From assembly GCA_019752515.1 (NCBI GenBank), contig JAIEMB010000020.1:1-64000 (forward strand): a stretch of DNA of 64,000 bases. Reading direction: 5' to 3'. This stretch comes from Alphaproteobacteria bacterium. GTDB taxonomy: Bacteria > Pseudomonadota > Alphaproteobacteria > UBA9655. The notes below the pieces were generated by a model, which made no database searches, was not told where the DNA came from, and saw only the letters and a program-made list of their open reading frames with translations. Position 1 is the stretch's first letter, and every line of letters starts with the position of its first letter. Below, piece by piece: positions 1 to 8,756 of the stretch. The translations under genes and the position numbers were made by a program.

Positions 1-520
1 TTCCTAAGACATAAAGTAAGCAATCTCCATCTCCTAAGACATTATAAAAAGACGCTCTTACCATAGCCCCTTCATTTCCATCTTTGTGAGTTAATTTCCT
101 TTCTTCTTCATTATTTGGAAACACTTCTGGAATTGACCCCAAAAGAGCATCGCGAATAAACTGCTGGGTAGTTCTCTCTATATAAGGATAGATCTGATGA
201 TGCTGTAGGAAACCTTCTCTTTGCTCTGTCTTAAAATTTAGACCATGAAAAATAATATCATGAGCGATTCTTTCAAGTCCTACATGCTGAATTTGTGCAG
301 TTACAATAGAAGGAATCTTAGCATTTACTTCTTCTCCGAATTGAAGATGAGAAGACTCCTTCTCTGCTTCGATCTCTTTTCTTTTTCCTAGGGGCGAGGA
401 TTGTGATGATGGTATAGCTCGTTGATCATCAAGATAACCTTCAGTAAACATTGCCCATGTACCCTGTACTCCCCACAGTAAAGCTGTAGACATTAAAAGT
501 GACTTTTTAAGAATACTCAT
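1..520 (-). CDS. Secreted OTU-like cysteine protease (partial, 3' end outside window)
   Basis: Translation from an ATG whose complement lies at 518-520 gives 173 open residues running off the window edge. AAGGAGA sits just upstream of the ATG. Residues 1-22 form a signal peptide (MSILKKS, hydrophobic core, GTWA) and the mature part begins MFTEGYLDD. The last visible residues, 163-173, read GDGDCLLYVLG. This resembles the D-G-x-C-L catalytic Cys block of OTU-type deubiquitinases, where Asp and Cys belong to the active site. The catalytic His region would lie outside the window. It is 28 nt downstream of the DUF1016-type gene and probably co-transcribed with it. A secreted OTU protein would fit an intracellular symbiont acting on host ubiquitin, but this rests on one motif in an incomplete gene. 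Confidence 0.6.
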   Translation of the reverse strand, partial: MSILKKSLLMSTALLWGVQGTWAMFTEGYLDDQRAIPSSQSSPLGKRKEIEAEKESSHLQFGEEVNAKIPSIVTAQIQHVGLERIAHDIIFHGLNFKTEQREGFLQHHQIYPYIERTTQQFIRDALLGSIPEVFPNNEEERKLTHKDGNEGAMVRASFYNVLGDGDCLLYVLG

Positions 521-548
521 AAAATCTCCTTGTCGTTTTTTTCTTCAC

Positions 549-1151
549 TCATAAGTCTGATAAAGTCTCGTTATCATTTGAAAACAGTTCTAAGCTTCCT
601 TGTTGGGCAGACCGCAGCACATTTTCCTTATTTGTGCTGGTGGAGAGCCTTTCAAATAAGCGTTTTTTGATAAAGTGATTAAGCAAAGAAGGGGGCCAAT
701 TGCTATTGTTTGCTTCTTTTTCATAAAAATTTCTAGCTTGAGGACATCTTACATGTATTAGAAGACGGTAATGATTCCAAGTAAGAGAAGATTGAAAATA
801 GGGAGTTCCTATGACTCTATTTAGAGCTTTATTCTGAGAGGAAAGTGAATAAGTAAGGTAGAATTTGCAACTCTCTTCCAAAGTTAAAAAATCAAATTGT
901 TCTCCCAGCTCTTTTGTTAAGCGCTCAGAAAGTTGGGATAACAACTCATGATGATCTTCATCATTCGTAACTTGCTGTTGTTCATATTCAACAATCAGTC
1001 TACCGATTTTCCAATGGAGAGCGAGGTTGAGAAAGTCAGACCCTTGTAAAATAGGGACTTGTACCTGATGAAAAAGGAAAGAAATTTCCAGATAGAGTTT
1101 CTCTATTTCTATAACTGAAAAAGAATGTACCACACTTTGTCGTCGGCCCAT
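549..1151 (-). CDS. DUF1016 N-terminal domain protein (YhcG-like, truncated)
   Basis: This 200-aa protein matches the N-terminal domain of the YhcG/DUF1016 family. Recognisable blocks are HWKIGRLIVEYEQQQ near residue 50, LSERLTKELGEQFDF near 75, LTWNHYRLLIHVRCPQARNF near 125 and NWPPSLLNHFIKKRLFERL near 155. Full family members are about 330-380 aa and carry a C-terminal PDDEXK nuclease domain, which is absent here because the frame stops right after the N-terminal domain. The start is an ATG with GGGAG upstream. The family is linked to DNA-processing and phage-defence nucleases. Without the nuclease half this is either a remnant or a stand-alone binding domain. It is divergent from the photolyase gene across 167 nt. 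Confidence 0.8.
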   Translation of the reverse strand: MGRRQSVVHSFSVIEIEKLYLEISFLFHQVQVPILQGSDFLNLALHWKIGRLIVEYEQQQVTNDEDHHELLSQLSERLTKELGEQFDFLTLEESCKFYLTYSLSSQNKALNRVIGTPYFQSSLTWNHYRLLIHVRCPQARNFYEKEANNSNWPPSLLNHFIKKRLFERLSTSTNKENVLRSAQQGSLELFSNDNETLSDL

Positions 1152-1318
1152 AAACTCCCTGTATTTTTATTTTTTAACTTTATAATGGATAGGGTATCAA
1201 AGATCCAAGTTAAATTCAATTATCATAAAAGTACCTTTTCAAATTGTGAGGTTTAATGTTCTGAATCTACCTCCATTAAAACATCGTCAGCCTTATATAA
1301 ATAAGTTATACATACAGT

Positions 1319-2779
1319 ATGATGAATGAAACAGAATCCCCCGCTATTATCTGGTTCCGCAAGGATTTAAGGCTCTGGGACAATCCCGCTCTAACTCAAG
1401 GTGCTGAGTTTCCTATCATTTCTCTCTTTATCTTGGATGATGAAGACCCTTATAATCCTGGAGGCGCTTCCCAATGGTGGCTTCATAAAAGTTTAATTTC
1501 TTTACAAAATTCATTAAATGCATATGGACTAAAACTGATTTTACGGCGAGGAGCTCCTTTAAAAATCCTTGAAGAAATAATCATTTCTCACAACGTATCT
1601 GCACTTTACTGGAATCGTAGTTATGAACCTTATGCTATAGAACGAGATAAAAAAATTAAGGAATTTTTTAACTCTCGCCTAAAATGTCAAAGCTTTAATG
1701 CTTCTCTCCTTGCTGAACCCTGGACACTTAAAACCCAAGGGGGTACTCCCTACCAAGTTTTTACTCCTTATTGGAAAGCATTAAAGGCTTTAGGAGGTTT
1801 TTCTATTCCTTTACCACTTCCAAAAAACCTTAAAGGATACAAGGAAGCTATCTATTCCGATGACTTAGAAAGTTGGGCTCTACATCCTCTTCATCCCGAT
1901 TGGTCACATGGTTTAGAAAAAGAATGGATGCCAGGGGAAGAGGGAGCACAGAAGAACTTATCTTTTTTTATAGATAATATTCTTCATACCTATCAAAAAA
2001 ACCGTGATTTCCCAGATTTATAGGCAACCTCAAAGCTATCCCCTCATCTTCATTGGGGTGAGATAAGTCCTCAACAAATTTGGCATTCTACCTTGAATAG
2101 CTATTTAGGAACGCTTAATGATGATGGATGGACTTTTTTAAGTGAAATTGCATGGCGTGAATTTTCTTATTATTTACTTTATTATTTTCCCGAACTTCCT
2201 CAAAAATCTTTACGTAAGAAATTTAACCAGTTTCCTTGGAACACGGACAAAAACTCTCTTTATAAATGGCAAAAGGGTATGACAGGATATCCTATCGTTG
2301 ATGCAGGTATGCGCCAACTTTGGCATACAGGATGGATGCACAATCGGGTTAGAATGATTACAGCTTCTTTCCTCGTTAAGGATCTGCTGATTCCTTGGCA
2401 AGACGGAGCCTCATGGTTTTTGGATACTTTAGTAGATGCAGATCTTGCGAGTAATTCTGCAAGTTGGCAATGGGTTACAGGTTGTGGAGCAGACGCTGCT
2501 CCTTATTTCCGTATTTTTAACCCTGTGACTCAAGGACAAAAGTTTGATTCTCAGGGACAATACGTGCGCCATTGGATTCCTGAGTTAGCTCTTCTTCCTG
2601 ATAAATATATTCATAATCCATGGAATGCCCCAGCACATATTCTTAAATCCGCAGGAATTAAATTAGGCGATACGTATCCTTTTCCTCTTGTTGATCATGC
2701 AAAAGCTCGTCTTCATGCACTTGAAGCTTTTGAGTTTACAAAAACTCCTATAATAACCCGAACTATATTTAAGAAATGA
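1319..2779 (+). pseudogene. phrB: Deoxyribodipyrimidine photolyase, interrupted by one in-frame TAG
   Basis: Both halves lie in the same reading frame and together encode a full-length class I photolyase/cryptochrome (about 486 codons). The N-terminal antenna domain begins IIWFRKDLRLWDNPAL. The C-terminal FAD domain has WREFSYYLLYYFPELP, YPIVDAGMRQLWHTGWMHNR, and DADLASNSASWQWVTGCG followed by PYFRIFNPVTQG. The only lesion is TAG at 2021-2023, between RDFPDL and ATSKLSPHLHWGEISP, in the linker where family members read roughly DGTSRLSPHL. Nothing else is decayed, so the stop is recent, a sequencing error, or read through by a suppressor. An internal TTG at 2093 could start the FAD half alone, but that would lack the substrate-groove N-terminus. 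If intact, the enzyme would repair UV-induced pyrimidine dimers using light. Confidence 0.85.
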
Positions 2780-3558
2780 GATTAACTAACTGAAAAAATT
2801 TAGAGATTTTCTGTTTTGTAAAACATATGGAGATACTTCAATGGAAATATGATTACGATAGTTCGTTCTGTTTTGTGACGATTTTTGTAAAGGTTTTTGA
2901 ACCCTGATATAGCAAACAATGTTTTCAGATGGACTGATTCGACGCTGCTAATCTTGCCGTTTGAGTTTTCTCTGAACCAAAGAAGCAGCTATAGATGTTC
3001 AGGCAATCAATTCGCATCATGGGTGGTCAGGATGAACTTCATCACCTCTTTTCATTCACAAAACATGGAAAGCTGCTTCAGGATTTTTAACTGAAACATG
3101 AATACTTCTTCTTTAGAGAGATCAAATACAGGTTTCTTACTCGACTCTTATACTTTGTTTGTGGAGTTACCAAGTATAATTTTTTGGGAAAGATGCTGTT
3201 AAATAATGGATTGCATCAACATTATCTTATAGATATATTTACACTTTATATTCATCAGAAAAGGTAAATAAATTGAACCGTTCATAAATTTTTTTATGTT
3301 TGTTTATGGTTTACTCACTTTCTAATGTCAAATATACGCGTGAACTTGGCCATAAAACTACTAAAATACCCAGCGTTTTCTCCCATCAGCTGCGGATAGC
3401 TATTTATTCTCTGGCCGCAGGGGTAAGAAAAATCAAGAGGAAGCATTTTAAAAAAAATATCGGGTTATGTATTAGGTCTATAAGTAGCTTGTACGATTTT
3501 TAAACTTTTCTACTTTCTCGCCGTGTGTAATCCTTTTAATGAAACGGAGAAGAAAAAA
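2780..3558. other. Gene-poor stretch after phrB
   Basis: About 780 bases without a convincing gene. Short open frames at 2897-3094 (+) and 3300-3503 (+) lack good ribosome sites and have no recognisable family. The reverse frames are broken by stops. It is AT-rich and probably holds decayed sequence plus the promoter of the large downstream gene. I see no tRNA, clear terminator or repeat in it. Confidence 0.5.
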
Positions 3559-6500
3559 ATGAAAAAAAACATTTCATATTTATTTGGTGTTTTGCTGTTA
3601 TTAAATCCTAATGATGCAACTGCTACTTTGCCAGAAATTCTCGAGCAAGATAGATCCCTTAAACCTTACTTGAGAAGATTTCTTTCTACTACTAGTTTGC
3701 AAATGGATACTAAGCTATTTAAGAAGATGGAATCAGCTAGAGCATATAAATTGCTCGATTTTGAAAAAATGACGGAAGAGCTATTCAAAGAAAAAGCATG
3801 GATACCTCAAGCAAGTAAGATTAAAAACGCCACTTTACAAGAACTATTTCAGCCTTATTCACAAGAGCCATCTGCTTTAGATGTGCAAATGATCTTTTTA
3901 GCTAATATGCTCTATGAAATTGGAAGAATGCAAGGTAACGATACTGAAAACTTTACCCATGTAAAACGTGCTGCAACAATGGGTCATGCGGGTGCTCAAT
4001 ATAAGATGTTTTTAGTTGCCTATCAACAAGGACAAGAGGAAGAAGCAAAAGATTATTTATTTTGTTCAGCGGCACAAAGTAATTTAGGAGCTCTAATAAC
4101 TCTCAGCAAAATTTATCAAGGGTTCTGGGAGATTGACATTCAGCGAAACTTAGATATGGCTCAGCTACTTTGTGAAGAGGCAAACTATGCCTTTGAATTG
4201 TCACCTAATGATAATATTGCTTTATTTAGGCATGCGGTCGAACTCTATATACTTGATCGCTACAATGAAGCTTTTGAAAAATTTATCTGTTGTCTAAAAA
4301 TAGATCGATCTAATTCTATACTATTTCCTCATCATGTTTATACAATTAATGAAATTAACCAGCCCCGTATAATCGACAAAATTGAGAGCCTATATAGTGA
4401 TTCTTTCCATAAAATAATTAATGCAATTTTAGCAATTGATCGCGAATATATGCAGATTATTAATGCTAACAATCTTTGTCATGAAGCCGATAAATTGGAG
4501 AGATTTGGAAGTGGACATATCGGCTTATTACAAAAAAATAGCAGCAAAATTCCAGATCAGTGTCTTGCATTCATAGCCAATAGAGCTCAAATTTATAAAG
4601 AAGATTGGATTAAATTTAAAGGGTCTTTAGAATATCAACCAAATATTGCTAACCTAACTCAAATAATCGATTTGCTAATAAAATTTGGGCGCCTTGATGA
4701 GGCTCTTCCTTATTGTAATCGTTTTGTGGAGCTGTGGCCTAACCATGCAGAAGCTTTGAAACTTCGAGGAATTGTATTAGATAAATTAGATTGTAGTAAG
4801 CAAGCGCTTGCTCATTATAATGATTCCTTAAAGCTAAGGCCTAATGACGTCCCTACGTTGATGAGTAGAGGGAATTTATTTAAACATCTTGGGTGTCTTA
4901 ACGAAGCGTTAGATGATTATACACAAGCCTTAGAATTAGATCCTAACAATCCAGCACTACTTAATAATCGAGGTCAAATATTCTATAATCTGGGTTACTA
5001 TCAAAAAGCCGTTGTGGATTTTAAACATTCTATAACCTTTCATCACCCAGACTCACAAACGCTTACTAATTTAGGAATAGCGCTATATCATTTAGGGTTT
5101 TATGAGGAAGCGCTCTTAGAATTGAATCATTCTTTAGTACATCGGCCTAATCATAATTTTACACTTGTTAACCGTGGAAATACTCTAGCTCAACTGGAGA
5201 GATATGCAGAAGCTTTAGAGGATTACAATCATTCAAGAAAAGAACAACAAAACAATCCAACTTTTCTTTCTAATCGTGGCTGGGTGTTAGATAATCTGGG
5301 CCATTATGATGAAGCATTAGTTGATTATACATATTCCTTAAATTTACGTCCTAATCATGCAATCACGTTGAATAATCGATCCAGAACCCTTAATAACCTT
5401 GGACGTTATTTAGACGCTTTAGTTGATTGTGATTATTGTTTAGAGCTGGAACCAAACTTTGAAGCTGCAAAAGCTAATAAAAAAAGCATCCTCCATACAA
5501 TTATTCACAACAAAAAACATGAAATAAATTTCAATATATTCAATTTTTCTTTTGCAAGAACTGTATTCTTATTTCCATATAACCTTATTACAAGATTTTT
5601 AGGTTTTGGGTTGCAGTTTTTGCCTAATCGATTATGGCGACAACATGAACCTGAAGTTTCTACTCCTCCGAATACCTTAAAAGATGCACTCGTGAGACAG
5701 AAAAAAAAACTGGATCAAGAATATAAACGAGCTAGTCGTTTAGAGGAATCGTTAGATGAACAAAAAGAATATTCAACAGCTTTGGAAAGCGATTTAGCTA
5801 AAGCTACTCAACAAGTAAGTGCATTAAATAAGAATTTAGAAAAACAACAAAACCAATCTCAAATAAAATCTGAGCGAATTAGGCAATTAGAAGGAGATTT
5901 AAAAAAATATAAGCGAAAGGTTGATGGATCAACAGAATTAACTTCAAAACAAAATCGACTAATCTACGAATTAAATGAAAAAGTTGAAGATTTGCAACAA
6001 CAAATAGTCATTCTTCAAAGCAACTTAGAACAAGATAGTACTTTAAAAAAACAATATGAGCTTCAAAAACAAACTCTTGAGGGAAGCTCTCGACACATAG
6101 CTCAATTAGATGAAGAATTAAAGAAAGAAAATTTTAAAATAGTAACTCTTGAGAAACAAATCCGTATTGCTAAAAAGAAAATGTCAACGCAGCAAGTTGA
6201 GCTGGAAAAAAGTGATATTTTAAGAAAAAAATTAGATGAAGAAACAAAGTTAGTCAAAGAGGCCTCCTTACAAGTTACTGATTTAGAAAGAAATTTAAAA
6301 GAGACATTAGAGAAAGTCGCTTCTTTAAGCTCTAAAATAGAGCAACAATTTCAATTGACCTCACTACAAGAGCAAGAAAATGAACGTCTGAGGCATCAAT
6401 TGCAAGAAGTTCTAAAGCAAGTCACAGAAAACGGCTCTTTAAAAGAGCTCTGTGATACTCAAATGCAGAAAATACACTTTTTGCGAGCTGAATTGACAAG

Positions 6501-7554
6501 AAATTATCAGCAGACATTGATTGTACAGCCAGCTATTGTAATGGAAGCAACACCAGTCATTCAATTACCTTATAACGTTCGCCACGTATTACAACACTTT
6601 ATACGTGAAAACCATCATGTATTAATCGTAGGTGGTGCTGTCCGGGATTACATCCTTAAGAGGATTCCCGCAGACATTGATATCATTACGAGTATGCCAC
6701 CATATATTTTTATAGAGGAATTAAAAGAATATTGTATCCATACTAATCCTTATGTTTCTGGGCTTTATCAAATGTCAATTGAAGGTCTAAAAATTGACAT
6801 ATCCTACTCTGATACAGAAGTGTTTTATTCTGAGGCCGCATTTTTAAAAGATGCAATATCGAGGGTATTTACAGTGAATGCATTATATTGTGATCTCAAT
6901 GGTAAGATATATGATCCTACTCAAAGAGGGATTGCTGATCTGCTATATTATCCAACACTACGTTTAATTAGTGTTGAGAGCAATTGGTTTGAGAAAGATC
7001 CCTATTTAATGTTAAGAGCAACCCGGCTAGCAGTTCAAAATGAGTTAATAATTCCATTAGAAATTAAAAGATTAATGAGACAATCTGCGGTTTCACTTAA
7101 CCAATGTGACCCGCAACGACTTTTTGTTGAATTTAAACGTCTTTTTTTAAGGGGTTTTGCAGCTAAAAATTTTGAGCAACTTATGGAACTAGATTTATTA
7201 AGATTTGTTTTTCCTAAAACCGTTGAATATCTATTAAGTTCTTACGGGGTTAATTACTTAGAATGGTTGCGTAGCGAATTACATCTAACAGATCAATTAA
7301 TTATGAGGCAAGAACCAGCTTCCATAAATTATATTTATGCTATGTTTCTAACAGGAAGTGTTTTGTCAGCATTAAATCAATCATCTGTCCCTTTATCTGA
7401 TATTGATCAAGTTATTGATAAGGTAGTAAGTGAGATGTTTCAAGATTATTCAAGAACAGATTTTTTAGAAAAAATAAGAAAATTGACATCGAGATTTGTA
7501 AGAAAAATGCTTTTACCTGAGACGCATAGCGACCTCCCGAATTTGAGTAGGTAG
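3559..7554 (+). CDS. Secreted TPR / coiled-coil protein with C-terminal CCA-adding/poly(A) polymerase-like nucleotidyltransferase domain
   Basis: The ATG at 3559 is preferred because GGAG lies about 9 nt upstream and the product then starts with a signal peptide (MKKNISYLFGVLLLLN). A GTG at 3523 would bury it. The protein is 1331 aa. Residues about 110-210 look Sel1-like. About 395-645 are tetratricopeptide repeats (RGNLFKHLGCLNEALDDY type, about 34 aa each). About 658-694 is a hydrophobic stretch, and about 708-980 a long charged coiled coil. Residues about 1000-1230 resemble the head of class II tRNA nucleotidyltransferase / PcnB: LIVGGAVRDYILKR near 1022, metal-binding D1039 and D1041 in ADIDIIT, FTVNALYCDLNGKIYDPT, and DPYLMLRATRLAVQNELIIP. 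Such enzymes act on RNA 3' ends in the cytoplasm, so a signal peptide and this fusion are very unusual. An exported RNA-modifying effector is an inference. Function is unproven. Confidence 0.8.
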   Translation: MKKNISYLFGVLLLLNPNDATATLPEILEQDRSLKPYLRRFLSTTSLQMDTKLFKKMESARAYKLLDFEKMTEELFKEKAWIPQASKIKNATLQELFQPYSQEPSALDVQMIFLANMLYEIGRMQGNDTENFTHVKRAATMGHAGAQYKMFLVAYQQGQEEEAKDYLFCSAAQSNLGALITLSKIYQGFWEIDIQRNLDMAQLLCEEANYAFELSPNDNIALFRHAVELYILDRYNEAFEKFICCLKIDRSNSILFPHHVYTINEINQPRIIDKIESLYSDSFHKIINAILAIDREYMQIINANNLCHEADKLERFGSGHIGLLQKNSSKIPDQCLAFIANRAQIYKEDWIKFKGSLEYQPNIANLTQIIDLLIKFGRLDEALPYCNRFVELWPNHAEALKLRGIVLDKLDCSKQALAHYNDSLKLRPNDVPTLMSRGNLFKHLGCLNEALDDYTQALELDPNNPALLNNRGQIFYNLGYYQKAVVDFKHSITFHHPDSQTLTNLGIALYHLGFYEEALLELNHSLVHRPNHNFTLVNRGNTLAQLERYAEALEDYNHSRKEQQNNPTFLSNRGWVLDNLGHYDEALVDYTYSLNLRPNHAITLNNRSRTLNNLGRYLDALVDCDYCLELEPNFEAAKANKKSILHTIIHNKKHEINFNIFNFSFARTVFLFPYNLITRFLGFGLQFLPNRLWRQHEPEVSTPPNTLKDALVRQKKKLDQEYKRASRLEESLDEQKEYSTALESDLAKATQQVSALNKNLEKQQNQSQIKSERIRQLEGDLKKYKRKVDGSTELTSKQNRLIYELNEKVEDLQQQIVILQSNLEQDSTLKKQYELQKQTLEGSSRHIAQLDEELKKENFKIVTLEKQIRIAKKKMSTQQVELEKSDILRKKLDEETKLVKEASLQVTDLERNLKETLEKVASLSSKIEQQFQLTSLQEQENERLRHQLQEVLKQVTENGSLKELCDTQMQKIHFLRAELTRNYQQTLIVQPAIVMEATPVIQLPYNVRHVLQHFIRENHHVLIVGGAVRDYILKRIPADIDIITSMPPYIFIEELKEYCIHTNPYVSGLYQMSIEGLKIDISYSDTEVFYSEAAFLKDAISRVFTVNALYCDLNGKIYDPTQRGIADLLYYPTLRLISVESNWFEKDPYLMLRATRLAVQNELIIPLEIKRLMRQSAVSLNQCDPQRLFVEFKRLFLRGFAAKNFEQLMELDLLRFVFPKTVEYLLSSYGVNYLEWLRSELHLTDQLIMRQEPASINYIYAMFLTGSVLSALNQSSVPLSDIDQVIDKVVSEMFQDYSRTDFLEKIRKLTSRFVRKMLLPETHSDLPNLSR

Positions 7555-7709
7555 CTAAGCTTATTAATGCCTTTTTTCATGTTAAAAAAGATTTAACCTT
7601 CAATTATTAGATGTTTTGAGAGAAAATGATAGGGTAAAAAAGTTTATTTTTTCTAATTGACTTTCATTATAAATATCTTGAGAATTAATAAAAAATATAA
7701 GGAGAGCAT

Positions 7710-8522
7710 ATGATATATCGCACATTTCTAATTCTATTTCTTTTTACTTCTCAGGTAATGGCTATGGGAAATGATTTTGAAGAAACAAGTTATTGTAGTA
7801 GAGCTGCTAGAAAAGTACAAAACTGGTCTTATCAACTGTTATCCGCGACAGGAGCTTGGGATTATATTATTGATGGTTTTAAACCCGCACGTGTTAAAGC
7901 CATGGATCTCCTTGACTTACAGCCTAATGATAAAATCTTATTTATAGGAGAGGGCAGCGGACTAGATTTTGAGGTTTTGCCGGAAGAAATAACAAAGGAA
8001 CATGTATGGGCTCTTGACTACTCTTCGGAGATGGTTAAAGCCGCTAAGAGAAAAGCGCAGCTATTAGGATTTTCTGAAGATCAATGCATTGCTGGAGATG
8101 CCCAAGCTTTACCTTTTAATGAAGAGAAATTTGATAAAATATTTTTTCCTTTATCCTTAGGGTCAATCCCTAACCCAACATTAGCTCTTGGAGAAGCAGA
8201 GCGTGTTCTCCTCCCTAATGGAAAGATTGTCATCCTTGAAAAGCTGGTAGATGATAAAGCCTCGATTTCATATGCACGTAGGTGCGTTAATTTTTTTACA
8301 CGATTTATCTTTGCTGATATTAATCGGAATTTAACTCAAATGAAAGGTTCTGAGTCTCCTCTTAAAATTATTAACTATGAAAGTACACAAGGGATTTTAA
8401 CAGGTCTTTTTGGAAAGATCGTCAGTCCTTATTATCGCTTAGCTGTATTAGTGAGAGATAATGATTATCCAGACATCACAGCACTTGAAGCCAGAATAGA
8501 CCAACATCCGAAGGTAGAATAA
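7710..8522 (+). CDS. Signal-peptide-bearing class I SAM-dependent methyltransferase
   Basis: The 270-aa product begins with a signal peptide (MIYRTFLILFLFTSQVMA) followed by MGNDFEE. GGAGAG lies just upstream of the ATG. Residues about 50-185 form a Rossmann methyltransferase core: ILFIGEGSGLDFEVLP is motif I (canonical E/DxGxGxG), VWALDYSSEMVKAAKRKA is motif II, GDAQALPFNEEKFDKIFFPL covers the middle motifs, and AERVLLPNGKIVILE is the typical UbiE/PmtA-like post-motif. It most resembles Methyltransf_11 enzymes such as UbiE or phosphatidylethanolamine methyltransferase, which are cytoplasmic. Export would place it away from bacterial SAM, suggesting action in a host. The substrate cannot be told. 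It follows the TPR/nucleotidyltransferase gene by 155 nt and precedes the paralogous membrane proteins. Confidence 0.75.
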   Translation: MIYRTFLILFLFTSQVMAMGNDFEETSYCSRAARKVQNWSYQLLSATGAWDYIIDGFKPARVKAMDLLDLQPNDKILFIGEGSGLDFEVLPEEITKEHVWALDYSSEMVKAAKRKAQLLGFSEDQCIAGDAQALPFNEEKFDKIFFPLSLGSIPNPTLALGEAERVLLPNGKIVILEKLVDDKASISYARRCVNFFTRFIFADINRNLTQMKGSESPLKIINYESTQGILTGLFGKIVSPYYRLAVLVRDNDYPDITALEARIDQHPKVE

Positions 8523-8756
8523 TAAAGATGCCTTTATAAAAAAATTACTTTTACGAATTTCTAAATTGGACTCATTATTATATTGTCTACTTCTACATGT
8601 ATGCGTACAAAAGTATATGGGATAATTATGAATTAAAAAATAAAACTGTTTTTGAGTTACACTCAGGGCTTTTGACGCATATCAATAAAAAATTTTAATC
8701 CAATTTAAGTCCTTATGAAAAGTTGTACCCATTAAATAAAATAAGAAGAGAGATAT

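Noticed and set aside
1319-2779. Two separate photolyase genes
   Set aside because: Both parts are in the same frame and form one full-length protein split by a single TAG.
2897-3503. Two short plus-strand frames after phrB
   Set aside because: No ribosome sites, no family resemblance, and low-quality composition; treated as non-coding.
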